The translations under genes and the position numbers were made by a program. From contig BSWB01000003.1 of assembly GCA_033239125.1 (NCBI GenBank), positions 27,977,001-28,041,000 on the forward strand: DNA of 64,000 nt, read 5' to 3'. How positions within the stretch are numbered: position 1 is the first letter of the stretch; each line of letters starts with the position of its first letter. The stretch is from Fagopyrum homotropicum (taxonomy: Eukaryota > Streptophyta > Magnoliopsida > Caryophyllales > Polygonaceae). This document shows, in pieces, positions 53,548 to 64,000 of this stretch. The notes under the pieces are model-generated. The model did not search any database and was not told where the DNA came from. It worked only from the letters and a program-made list of their open reading frames with translations.

Positions 53548-54615
53548 ATGGAGGGATTGTACTTCCAAGACGACCTTGACAACATGGAGTATAAGGAGTG
53601 GATGGAAAGCCAAGATCTAGGACCTCTCCATGATGAGTTTGAGTATTGGGAGGAGTTTAATGCCTATCACGAGTCCCATGATCAAACTCACATGACTACA
53701 TTGCCTTATGTGGAACCTCACCATCAACCTCACAATGACCGAGTGGAATCAATGCTAGAAGAAATGTTGAGGAAGATGGATGATCTAGAGAGCAATCTTG
53801 CTTCCATTTCGAGTTCCCACATGGTGCTTGAAGAGGAAGTATTTCAACAAGAGGAGGTTCACCATGAGGAGATCCAAGAATTACCCGATTCAACCATAAC
53901 CAATAGAGACCTTGAGGAAGAGTTGAATGAAGCTCGTAAGCAATTGTGGCTAAGGGATTTGGCCCTGCAGGATGCAAGAAGATTGAATGTCGAAAGAGAA
54001 GAACAAATGAGGAGGGAGATTGAGGAGATTAGGCATGCTCTTATGCTAGGAGATCCTACCATCCTTCAAGGCTTACCTCCACCTCCTTCACCTTTGGAGG
54101 AGTGCAATGAAGTATTCTCATCCCCGGACATCCTTGCCATCAACCCCGGAACCACACTTGAAGAGCTCACAAGGGAGAGCCCTAAGTCAACTTCAACTCC
54201 TTCCAATCCTTTCTTGCTTGCCCGGAGTACACACGAAGATTGGAGTCCCTTTCCTAAGGAGTCTCCAATGTTGAATGATGGAGGCAAGCATGATGGACCC
54301 ATGATGGTTATGGAGCACCTCAATGAAGAATTCTTTCCAAGGATCGGCTTTCTTCGAATTATGGGGGATGAGTGTGACAAGCATCTCACCGGTGTGACCG
54401 CGGAGTACCAATTGTCTAAGTATGGGGTGGCACCTATGGTTGCAACTCCATATTATCATCAAGGGAGCGGTGATGAAGGAGTCTACTACTCACCGGTGAA
54501 GAGAGAACTCAAAGCTTATTTGGGCATCAAGTGGCCCTTGCTTGTCATCATGGATGTCGGAAAGCGATGGTTGCTTGGACTCCTCAAGCAAACCATGGTA
54601 TTCGAGGTGGATTGA
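53548..54615 (+). CDS. Mosaic gag/integrase-derived ORF, array unit 4 (355 aa)
   Basis: Intact. Private changes are MEGLYF in place of MDGLYF and LALQDARR in place of LALEDARR. Otherwise as unit 1 but with NEEFFPR. Confidence 0.7.
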   Translation: MEGLYFQDDLDNMEYKEWMESQDLGPLHDEFEYWEEFNAYHESHDQTHMTTLPYVEPHHQPHNDRVESMLEEMLRKMDDLESNLASISSSHMVLEEEVFQQEEVHHEEIQELPDSTITNRDLEEELNEARKQLWLRDLALQDARRLNVEREEQMRREIEEIRHALMLGDPTILQGLPPPPSPLEECNEVFSSPDILAINPGTTLEELTRESPKSTSTPSNPFLLARSTHEDWSPFPKESPMLNDGGKHDGPMMVMEHLNEEFFPRIGFLRIMGDECDKHLTGVTAEYQLSKYGVAPMVATPYYHQGSGDEGVYYSPVKRELKAYLGIKWPLLVIMDVGKRWLLGLLKQTMVFEVD

Positions 54616-56447
54616 CACATCCTCGGAGTTTGGTCAAGCTAATGACCTTAAAGAAGCGCTTAATGGGAGGCAACCCATTGGTACATGTCTTTCCCTTTTA
54701 TTTTTCTTGTTTTTGTTTGATTTTGCTTTTGGTGTGCTTTGTTTTTCTTTTGTGTTTTTGGGTGCTAGATCTTGTTGTTGTCATGTGTGATGAGATGCTG
54801 GAGGTCATGTGAAAACCCCATGGAACTGTTGAGAAGAAGGTGCAAGATCCGAGCACATGGACGAGGAGGAAAGCACCCAGAAAAATCGGACTGTTCATGC
54901 AAAAAATCGGCCGATTTTCCTGAGCTATGGGGCGATTTTTCCTCTGTAAAAAGGAAAGTGATGATCTCAAATCAAGCATGGGTGGAGCGGACGTGGAACA
55001 TGGACGGCTTGCGGTGCCAAGCGCGGGTTCCAACCTCTTAACGAACATCAAGAGCTCTCTGCCATCCTTGATCGATCATCCACCATCATCATTCGATGTG
55101 AACCGAAATACCAAAGCATCACCAATTTTACATTGTGAGGACCTTCTTTCACTTCTTTATTTAGTTTACACATTCGGGACAATGTGTTTCTAAGTATGGG
55201 GTGGGGTTTTCATGATCACTTGCATGATTAGCATCTAGGATAGTTTAATATTGTCACATGTTTTATTATGTCTTGCATTGTACATAAATATTTCGAAAAA
55301 TCAAAAAAAATTCAGAAAATTTTAAAAATTTTTAGTGCTTCTAAAGCTTGGATATGACCCTAATGATGAATCTCGTCTTATGGATTGGCCATGGATGGCC
55401 TTATGTGTTGAATAGATGATGCATATGTGGACTTGAAGCACTTATCTTGAATCCCATGAATGATTTGTGATCATGAATGTTTGCCTTGATTGAATTGAGT
55501 ATTGAAAGTCAAAATTGCATGCTAGTTCTTGCACATCAATTAGGAGTGATTAAGGCAATTCATCTTCCTCTACTTCTCATCTTGATCATGTTGCTTGAGC
55601 ACCTCAATTGAGATAAATTTGACCTCTTTTGACCCATCCGGGAATAGGAGCATGCTAGTGTGTTGATGTGTGTGAAAAGCAAGTGTGGGGTGAAGTTGTT
55701 GATGAAAAGAATGTCATCCATAAAATGCTGAATTTGTTGTGAAAGTGTAGCCAAAAATATAGGCTTGGGGACATTGGCTTAAATGACAAGTAACTCGGTA
55801 CACTTCACATAATCGGGTGTTGGTGCCTTGTCAAAGTCAAATAAACCAATAGTCCTAACGAGCTTTGGTATGTGTGCCCGGTGTGGATGCATCTCGAAAA
55901 ATAGAAAAAGCCCGAGAATGGCTAATCACCAAGGTTTCGGCTTTTGTACACCAATGCCATTGTCTCAAAAATAAAAGAAAGAAAGAAAAGAAAATGAAGA
56001 AAAATATACACTTGAGGGAAGTGGAAAAGAAATGTGAAGTTGTGGTTGTTTAGTTCCTTTCCCGGATTAGCATCACATAGCCTAGAAAATTCCCGCCTAA
56101 TCACAACGTTTCTTGGCCTTCTATTTTACAAGTCCTTTTGACTTACTTGCATGTGTGTGAGGCTAAGTGATTTAGATTGGATATACTCATGATCATCTTG
56201 ACTTCTTCATCTTTACATTTCATTGCATGCTATCAAGTTAAGTGCAATTGTCTTTCCATGCTTTCATTTATTTGATACATAATTGCTTGTCCATTGCCAT
56301 GAAACATGACTATGAAGGTGATCCAATATTAGAAGCACAACTCCAAAAAGATTTTGCCATTTTTCTGCATACATAAATCATGTCATGTCTTAGTCTATAG
56401 TTGAGAATTTGCTCGGGGACGAGCAAACCTTAAGTATGGGGTATTTT
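54616..56447 (+). other. 3' non-coding internal segment, array unit 4
   Basis: Motif cluster near 54880-54943, hairpin 55168-55187 with a CGGGAC loop in place of AGGGAC, terminal hairpin 56408-56427. It shares GAACATGG (near 54995), ATTCGGGA (near 55173) and ACATAAATAT (near 55284) with unit 5 only. Confidence 0.8.
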
Positions 56448-58271
56448 TGATAACACGATTTATGACTTAGGTTTAGGTAATCATTTAGATAGATTTCTCC
56501 CTCATTCATGCACGTTTTGGCATTGGTTCATGACGTCTTCGCTCAATTCATGCATATTTCTAGAAAAGACGTCTACACGAGCTTTTGTCGGTTTTGTAGG
56601 TATTTCGGGGATCTTTTGGGCATTAATCGATACATTTGAGGGTCAAGCCTCATGGTGGTACATATCCAAGGCCTTTAAGGAGCATAATTGGAGCAATGAA
56701 GGACACAAGGACCCTTGTTGGTGCAAGCAATGGAGCAACTCATGGCTAGACGATCATAGCATGTTTCTGTTGAAGAAAATCGACCTACACCCAGGAAAAT
56801 CGGCCGATTTTTCCTACTGGGTCGATTTTTGGGCCATTGACTGCTTAAGCCACGTGTCCCACGATCTCTTGTCCGGCCTTGCTCTTGGTGGAGAATATAA
56901 GTGGTCCTTCAAAGCTGTTGCTGCACCTCCCATTCCATTCTCCTCCTCTCCAACATCCTCTAGCATCTTCCCAAAGAATCTTCCAATCGGGAGCTCTCTT
57001 CAAGACACCCTTGTGGGTGTTCTTGAGAGAGATTAGTGTAGATTTCAATTTCATAGTGAGATTTGAGTGATTTTTGTGAAGAAGCTTGTTGAAGGTTGTA
57101 AGATCCGACTTGGAGCTACATTTGGTGTGTTGGAAGACTTGTTTTGAGCTCAAATCTAGCTAAGTTTCATTGCTTTCATCTCCTTACTTCATCTTCTTGC
57201 TATGGATTCCATGTATGCTTGTATGATGATTTTAGATCTTGAAATGCATGTTATTGGCTAGTTTGTTGTGATTCTGGAGTGATGGATTGATGGTTATTGC
57301 TTGGATGATGATAGAATGGACTTATATGTTAGTTTAGGATGATTTGTATGCACGAAACCTAACTCAGATAGAAAAATCGGCCTGTTCTTCAGGTAAATCG
57401 GCCGATTTTTACTATGATCCACCCGATTTTTCCTTCTGTTGCTATTTAATTGATGAATCTGTATGTTAGGATCTTAGATTGTTGAAATCCTAGTGTTTGT
57501 TGAGCTTAATTTAGCTTAGGATCACCTAATGCTATCAACCTAAGTGAGGGAAGAGATCTACCCGATGATTTTCGATCTTAGATACCTAAGATGATGAATT
57601 CTAGGTAGTAGTGAGCCTCATAAGCCGCTATTGGATTGAGTGTGCTAGGATTATTGCTTGAGACTTACCTTTTCCGAGACTTACCCGGTAAGGAGAGGTT
57701 TGCCCCTTAAGTAGTGTCCGTTTTGTGTAGAATTCCCAACTTTAGCTCCTTGAGACTTACCCGGTAATAGGAGTTTGGTGCGGGATTAGTGAAGCGAGAG
57801 ACTTACCCGGTAATTGCTTCCACTTGAGAAACACCCTTTCCCAACATCGCAGTTTGTCCTTAGAATCTTTAGAAGCTTGAGTCCAATGCCATAACCGGAA
57901 ATCTTGACCTCTAGAATCCATTTCTCTTTGATCTCATATCTTGTGTTTGTGTCACTTGTTTGTTGTGCTAGCTTGAGTTGTTAGTTTGTTTTATTACCTT
58001 GCTTGATTTGTGACCTTTGCTTGATCACCACAAAAACCCAACCAAAAATATCATCATTTTCATTTCTTTATTTCTTTCTCTTTTCTTAGACTAGATTTGC
58101 ACTATCTTTGATCATTGAATGACTTGATTTCGCCTCAGTCCTTGTGTTCGACCTCGGAATACTTTCGGTCCTACATAACGATCCGTACATTGCGGGTTTC
58201 GCTAGGTAGTTTAGGATTTTAGTTCGAGTTTATAAATGTAAAGCTTTTTGTGCTACTTCCCTAGCGTGACA
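56448..58271 (+). repeat. Array LTR 5
   Basis: 1824 bp. It shares GGATCTTAG (near 57469) and TTTAGCTCC (near 57741) with array LTR 6 only. It has a private CT deletion in TTTCTCTTTG near 57920. Confidence 0.93.
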
Positions 58272-58398
58272 AGTTTTTGGCGCCGTTGCCGGGGACTAGG
58301 TCTAGATTAAGTCATTTGATTTTGATTGCTTTTAGTGTTTATCTTTCTTGTTACTTTTGATCTTGTGTTGTTTTTGTCTTTGCCTTTTCATGTTTGCC

Positions 58399-59467
58399 AT
58401 GGACGGATTGTACTTCCAAGACGACCTTGACAATATGGAGTATAAGGAGTGGATGGAAAGCCAAGATCTAGGACCTCTCCATGATGAGTTTGAGTATTGG
58501 GAGGAGTTTAATGCCTATCACGAGTCCCATGATCAAACTCACATGACTACATTGCCTTATGTGGAACCTAACCATCAACCTCACAATGACCGAGTGGTAT
58601 CAATGCTAGAAGAAATGTTGAGGAAGATGGATGATCTAGAGAGCAATCTTGCTTCCATTTCGAGTTCCCACATGGTGCTTGAAGAGGAAGTATTTCAACA
58701 AGAGGAGGTTCACCATGAGGAGATCCAAGAATTACCCGATTCAACCATAACCAATAGAGACCTTGAGGAAGAGTTGAATGAAGCTCGTAAGCAATTGTGG
58801 CTAAGGGATTTGGCCCTGGAGGATGCAAGAAGATTGAATGTCGAAAGAGAAGAACAAATGAGGAGGGAGATTGAGGAGATTAGGCATGCTCTTATGCTAG
58901 GAGATCCTACCATCCTTCAAGGCTTAACCTCCACCTCCTTCACCTTTGGAGGAGTGCAATGAAGTATTCTCATCCCCGGACATCCTTGCCATCAACCCCG
59001 GAACCACACTTGAAGAGCTCACAAGGGAGAGCCCTAAGTCAACTTCAACTCCTTCCAATCCTTTCTTGCTTGCCCGGAGTACACACGAAGATTGGAGTCC
59101 CTTTCCTAAGGAGTCTCCAATGTTGAATGATGGAGGCAAGCATGATGGACCCATGATGGTTATGGAGCACCTCAATGAAGAATTCTTTCCAAGGATCGGC
59201 TTTCTTCGAATTATGGGGGATGAGTGTGACAAGCATCTCACCGGTGTGACCGCGGAGTACCAATTGTCTAAGTATGGGGTGGCACCTATGGTTGCAACTC
59301 CATATTATCATCAAGGGAGCGGTGATGAAGGAGTCTACTACTCACCGGTGAAGAGAGAACTCAAAGCTTATTTGGGCATCAAGTGGCCCTTGCTTGTCAT
59401 CATGGATGTCGGAAAGCGATGGTTGCTTGGACTCCTCAAGCAAACCATGGTATTCGAGGTGGATTGA
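58399..59467 (+). pseudogene. Mosaic gag/integrase-derived ORF, array unit 5, frameshift
   Basis: One extra A at about 58926 (GGCTTAACC where the others have GGCTTACC) shifts the frame, so the protein ends after 187 residues at 58962. The remainder stays open from 58946 in the other frame. It shares VEPNHQPH and DRVVSM with unit 6. The insertion is not in unit 6, so it arose after those two units separated. Confidence 0.75.
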
Positions 59468-61299
59468 CACATCCTCGGAGTTTGGTCAAGCTAATGACCT
59501 TAAAGAAGCGCTTAATGGGAGGCAACCCATTGGTACATGTCTTTCCCTTTTATTTTTCTTGTTTTTGTTTGATTTTGCTTTTGGTGTGCTTTGTTTTTCT
59601 TTTGTGTTTTTGGGTGCTAGATCTTGTTGTTGTCATGTGTGATGAGATGCTGGAGGTCATGTGAAAACCCCATGGAACTGTTGAGAAGAAGGTGCAAGAT
59701 CCGAGCACATGGACGAGGAGGAAAGCACCCAGAAAAATCGGACTGTTCATGCAAAAAATCGGCCGATTTTCCTGAGCTATGGGGCGATTTTTCCTCTGTA
59801 AAAAGGAAAGTGATGATCTCAAATCAAGCATGGGTGGAGCGGACGTGGAACATGGACGGCTTGCGGTGCCAAGCGCGGGTTCCAACCTCTTAACGAACAT
59901 CAAGAGCTCTCTGCCATCCTTGATCGATCATCCACCATCATCATTCGATGTGAACCGAAATACCAAAGCATCACCAATTTTACATTGTGAGGACCTTCTT
60001 TCACTTCTTTATTTAGTTTACACATTCGGGACAATGTGTTTCTAAGTATGGGGTGGGGTTTTCATGATCACTTGCATGATTAGCATCTAGGATAGTTTAA
60101 TATTGTCACATGTTTTATTATGTCTTGCATTGTACATAAATATTTCGAAAAATCAAAAAAAATTCAGAAAATTTTAAAAATTTTTAGTGCTTCTAAAGCT
60201 TGGATATGACCCTAATGATGAATCTCGTCTTATGGATTGGCCATGGATGGCCTTATGTGTTGAATAGATGATGCATATGTGGACTTGAAGCACTTATCTT
60301 GAATCCCATGAATGATTTGTGATCATGAATGTTTGCCTTGATTGAATTGAGTATTGAAAGTCAAAATTGCATGCTAGTTCTTGCACATCAATTAGGAGTG
60401 ATTAAGGCAATTCATCTTCCTCTACTTCTCATCTTGATCATGTTGCTTGAGCACCTCAATTGAGATAAATTTGACCTCTTTTGACCCATCCGGGAATAGG
60501 AGCATGCTAGTGTGTTGATGTGTGTGAAAAGCAAGTGTGGGGTGAAGTTGTTGATGAAAAGAATGTCATGCATAAAATGCTGAATTTGTTGTGAAAGTGT
60601 AGCCAAAAATATAGGCTTGGGGACATTGGCTTAAATGACAAGTAACTCGGTACACTTCACATAATCGGGTGTTGGTGCCTTGCCAAAGTCAAATAAACCA
60701 ATAGTCCTAACGAGCTTTGGTATGTGTGCCCGGTGTGGATGCATCTCGAAAAATAGAAAAAGCCCGAGAATGGCTAATCACCAAGGTTTCGGCTTTTGTA
60801 CACCAATGCCATTGTCTCAAAAATAAAAGAAAGAAAGAAAAGAAAATGAAGAAAAATATACACTTGAGGGAAGTGGAAAAGAAATGTGAAGTTGTGGTTG
60901 TTTAGTTCCTTTCCCGGATTAGCATCACATAGCCTAGAAAATTCCCGCCTAATCACAACGTTTCTTGGCCTTCTATTTTACAAGTCCTTTTGACTTACTT
61001 GCATGTGTGTGAGGCTAAGTGATTTAGATTGGATATACTCATGATCATCTTGACTTCTTCATCTTTACATTTCATTGCATGCTATCAAGTTAAGTGCAAT
61101 TGTCTTTCCATGCTTTCATTTATTTGATACATAATTGCTTGTCCATTGCCATGAAACATGACTATGAAGGTGATCCAATATTAGAAGCACAACTCCAAAA
61201 AGATTTTGCCATTTTTCTGCATACATAAATCATGTCATGTCTTAGTCTATAGTTGAGAATTTGCTCGGGGACGAGCAAACCTTAAGTATGGGGTATTTT
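59468..61299 (+). other. 3' non-coding internal segment, array unit 5
   Basis: Motif cluster near 59733-59796, hairpin 60020-60039 with CGGGAC loop as in unit 4, terminal hairpin 61260-61279. No gene seen. Confidence 0.8.
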
Positions 61300-63125
61300 T
61301 GATAACACGATTTATGACTTAGGTTTAGGTAATCATTTAGATAGATTTCTCCCTCATTCATGCACGTTTTGGCATTGGTTCATGACGTCTTCGCTCAATT
61401 CATGCATATTTCTAGAAAAGACGTCTACACGAGCTTTTGTCGGTTTTGTAGGTATTTCGGGGATCTTTTGGGCATTAATCGATACATTTGAGGGTCAAGC
61501 CTCATGGTGGTACATATCCAAGGCCTTTAAGGAGCATAATTGGAGCAATGAAGGACACAAGGACCCTTGTTGGTGCAAGCAATGGAGCAACTCATGGCTA
61601 GACGATCATAGCATGTTTCTGTTGAAGAAAATCGACCTACACCCAGGAAAATCGGCCGATTTTTCCTACTGGGTCGATTTTTGGGCCATTGACTGCTTAA
61701 GCCACGTGTCCCACGATCTCTTGTCCGGCCTTGCTCTTGGTGGAGAATATAAGTGGTCCTTCAAAGTTGTTGCTGCACCTCCCATTCCATTCTCCTCCTC
61801 TCCAACATCCTCTAGCATCTTCCCAAAGAATCTTCCAATTGGGAGCTCTCTTCAAGACACCCTTGTGGGTGTTCTTGAGAGAGATTAGTGTAGATTTCAA
61901 TTTCATAGTGAGATTTGAGTGATTTTTGTGAAGAAGCTTGTTGAAGGTTGTAAGATCCGACTTGGAGCTACATTTGGTGTGTTGGAAGACTTGTTTTGAG
62001 CTCAAATCTAGCTAAGTTTCATTGCTTTCATCTCCTTACTTCATCTTCTTGCTATGGATTCCATGTATGCTTGTATGATGATTTTAGATCTTGAAATGCA
62101 TGTTATTGGCTAGTTTGTTGTGATTCTGGAGTGATGGATTGATGGTTATTGCTTGGATGATGATAGAATGGACTTATATGTTAGTTTAGGATGATTTGTA
62201 TGCACGAAACCTAACTCAGATAGAAAAATCGGCCTGTTCTTCAGGTAAATCGGCCGATTTTTACTATGATCCACCCGATTTTTCCTTCTGTTGCTCTTTA
62301 ATTGATGAATCTGTATGTTAGGATCTTAGATTGTTGAAATCCTAGTGTTTGTTGAGCTTAATTTAGCTTAGGATCACCTAATGCTATCAACCTAAGTGAG
62401 GGAAGAGATCTACCCGATGATTTTCGATCTTAGATACCTAAGATGATGAATTCTAGGTAGTAGTGAGCCTCATAAGCCGCTATTGGATCTAGTGTGCTAG
62501 GATTATTGCTTGAGACTTACCTTTTCCGAGACTTACCCGGTAAGGAGAGGTTTGCCCCTTAAGTAGTGTCCGTTTTGTGTAGAATTCCCAACTTTAGCTC
62601 CTTGAGACTTACCCGGTAATAGGAGTTTGGTGCGGGATTAGTGAAGCGAGAGACTTACCCGGTAATTGCTTCCACTTGAGAAACACCCTTTCCCAACATC
62701 GCAGTTTGTCCTTAGAATCTTTAGAAGCTTGAGTCCAATGCCATAACCGGAAATCTTGACCTCTAGAATCCATTTCTCTCTTTGATCTCATATCTTGTGT
62801 TTGTGTCACTTGTTTGTTTTGCTAGCTTGAGTTGTTAGTTTGTTTTATTACCTTGCTTGATTTGTGACCTTTGCTTGATCACCACAAAAACCCAACCAAA
62901 AATATCATCATTTTCATTTCTTTATTTCTTTCTCTTTTCTTAGACTAGATTTGCACTATCTTTGATCATTGAATGACTTGATTTCGCCTCAGTCCTTGTG
63001 TTCGACCTCGGAATACTTTCCGTCCTACATAACGATCCGTACATTGCGGGTTTCGCTAGGTAGTTTAGGATTTTAGTTCGAGTTTATAAATGTAAAGCTT
63101 TTTGTGCTACTTCCCTAGCGTGACA
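61300..63125 (+). repeat. Array LTR 6
   Basis: 1826 bp. It shares the GGATCTTAG and TTTAGCTCC variants with array LTR 5. A private change is GGATCTAGTG near 62486. Both clusters are kept. Confidence 0.93.
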
Positions 63126-63252
63126 AGTTTTTGGCGCCGTTGCCGGGGACTAGGTCTAGATTAAGTCATTTGATTTTGATTGCTTTTAGTGTTTATCTTT
63201 CTTGTTACTTTTGATCTTGTGTTGTTTTTGTCTTTGCCTTTTCATGTTTGCC

Positions 63253-64000
63253 ATGGACGGATTGTACTTCCAAGACGACCTTGACAACATGGAGTATAAG
63301 GAGTGGATGGAAAGCCAAGATCTAGGACCTCTCCATGATGAGTTTGAGTATTGGGAGGAGTTTAATGCCTATCACGAGTCCCATGATCAAACTCACATGA
63401 CTACATTGCCTTATGTGGAACCTAACCATCAACCTCACAATGACCGAGTGGTATCAATGCTAGAAGAAATGTTGAGGAAGATGGATGATCTAGAGAGCAA
63501 TCTTGCTTCCATTTCGAGTTCCCACATGGTGCTTGAAGAGGAAGTATTTCAACAAGAGGAGGTTCACCATGAGGAGATCCAAGAATTACCCGATTCAACC
63601 ATAACCAATAGAGACCTTGAGGAAGAGTTGAATGAAGCTCGTAAGCAATTGTGGCTAAGGGATTTGGCCCTGGAGGATGCAAGAAGATTGAATGTCGAAA
63701 GAGAAGAACAAATGAGGAGGGAGATTGAGGAGATTAGGCATGCTCTTATGCTAGGAGATCCTACCATCCTTCAAGGCTTACCTCCACCTCCTTCACCTTT
63801 GGAGGAGTGCAATGAAGTATTCTCATCCCCGGACATCCTTGCCATCAACCCCGGAACCACACTTGAAGAGCTCACAAGGGAGAGCCCTAAGTCAACTTCA
63901 ACTCCTTCCAATCCTTTCTTGCTTGCCCGGAGTACACACGAAGATTGGAGTCCCTTTCCTAAGGAGTCTCCAATGTTGAATGATGGAGGCAAGCATGATG
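63253..64000 (+). CDS. Mosaic gag/integrase-derived ORF, array unit 6 (cut by window end)
   Basis: Open from ATG 63253 to the window edge (249 codons seen). It has the VEPNHQPH and DRVVSM variants of unit 5 but not its frameshift. The integrase-like part lies outside the window. Confidence 0.7.
   Translation, partial: MDGLYFQDDLDNMEYKEWMESQDLGPLHDEFEYWEEFNAYHESHDQTHMTTLPYVEPNHQPHNDRVVSMLEEMLRKMDDLESNLASISSSHMVLEEEVFQQEEVHHEEIQELPDSTITNRDLEEELNEARKQLWLRDLALEDARRLNVEREEQMRREIEEIRHALMLGDPTILQGLPPPPSPLEECNEVFSSPDILAINPGTTLEELTRESPKSTSTPSNPFLLARSTHEDWSPFPKESPMLNDGGKHD

Larger units (their letters stand above)
35846..64000 (+). repeat. Tandem array of a 4.85-kb non-autonomous Athila-derived element
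   Basis: LTR starts at 37031, 41888, 46743, 51596, 56448 and 61300 give periods of 4857, 4855, 4853, 4852 and 4852 bp. Each unit is one LTR (about 1826 bp) plus one internal region (about 3.03 kb), head to tail, so adjacent units share LTRs. About 5.8 units are visible and the array is cut by the window end. Units differ at only a scatter of bases. Internal regions have a primer site, a mosaic ORF and non-coding 3' DNA with polypurine modules, and no RT. The first unit begins part-way, at the point equivalent to 40701. Confidence 0.95.

Overview
The window is plant nuclear DNA made almost entirely of LTR retrotransposons. I found no host gene, rRNA, tRNA gene or CRISPR array. The evidence is chromodomain-bearing Ty3/gypsy pol, a Ty1/copia relic, and a series of Athila-type Ty3/gypsy elements whose primer-binding sites match the 3' end of plant tRNA-Asp. 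I cannot name the species. The setting looks like repeat-rich heterochromatin.

Region 1 (1-14237) is a chromodomain Ty3/gypsy element of the Tekay/Del type. It has 2.8-kb LTRs, an initiator tRNA-Met primer site, gag-protease, and RT-RNase H-integrase-chromodomain. It is present as a tandem pair that shares an LTR: ...internal (1-3291), LTR (3292-6085), internal (6086-11444), LTR (11445-14237). The repeat period is 8153 bp. Both pol ORFs are intact at 986 aa. In both copies a single in-frame UAG separates gag-protease from pol.

Region 2 (14238-16573) is a decayed Ty1/copia fragment with gag, protease and integrase pieces. The gypsy pair abuts its gag on the left and an Athila-type LTR abuts its 3' side on the right.

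Region 3 (16574-35845) is a Russian-doll series of plus-strand Athila-type elements. LTR1 is broken by LTR2; the LTR2 element's gag is broken by LTR3; the LTR3 element's gag/RT fusion is broken by LTR4; the LTR4 element runs through gag, protease, RT, RNase H and most of integrase before it is cut. Only 5' halves are visible, so the 3' halves should lie to the right of the window. LTR2 also holds a 4.3-kb cluster of LTR pieces in opposing orientations (19642-23961), including a 1.06-kb inverted repeat.

Region 4 (35846-64000) is a tandem array, or megasatellite, of a non-autonomous Athila derivative with a period of 4852-4857 bp. There are six LTRs of about 1826 bp alternating with internal regions of about 3.03 kb, and the array runs off the right edge. 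Each internal region carries a 355-codon ORF that appears to be a rearranged mosaic of gag and integrase pieces, followed by long non-coding DNA with two hairpin plus polypurine modules.

The most interesting cross-cutting signal is a set of short palindromes with a CGGCCG core. They recur at two fixed places in every Athila-type LTR and again inside the element body. The flanking bases differ between families (AAT/ATT, CAC/GTG, CTC/GAG) but mostly agree within one element, so the self-complementarity changes in a compensated way. In the downstream LTR cluster the half-sites sit 18-19 nt on either side of the core. This looks like a family-specific structural or recognition tag; its function is not known to me.

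Copy comparisons were made by eye. Identity values and lineage placement were not computed.
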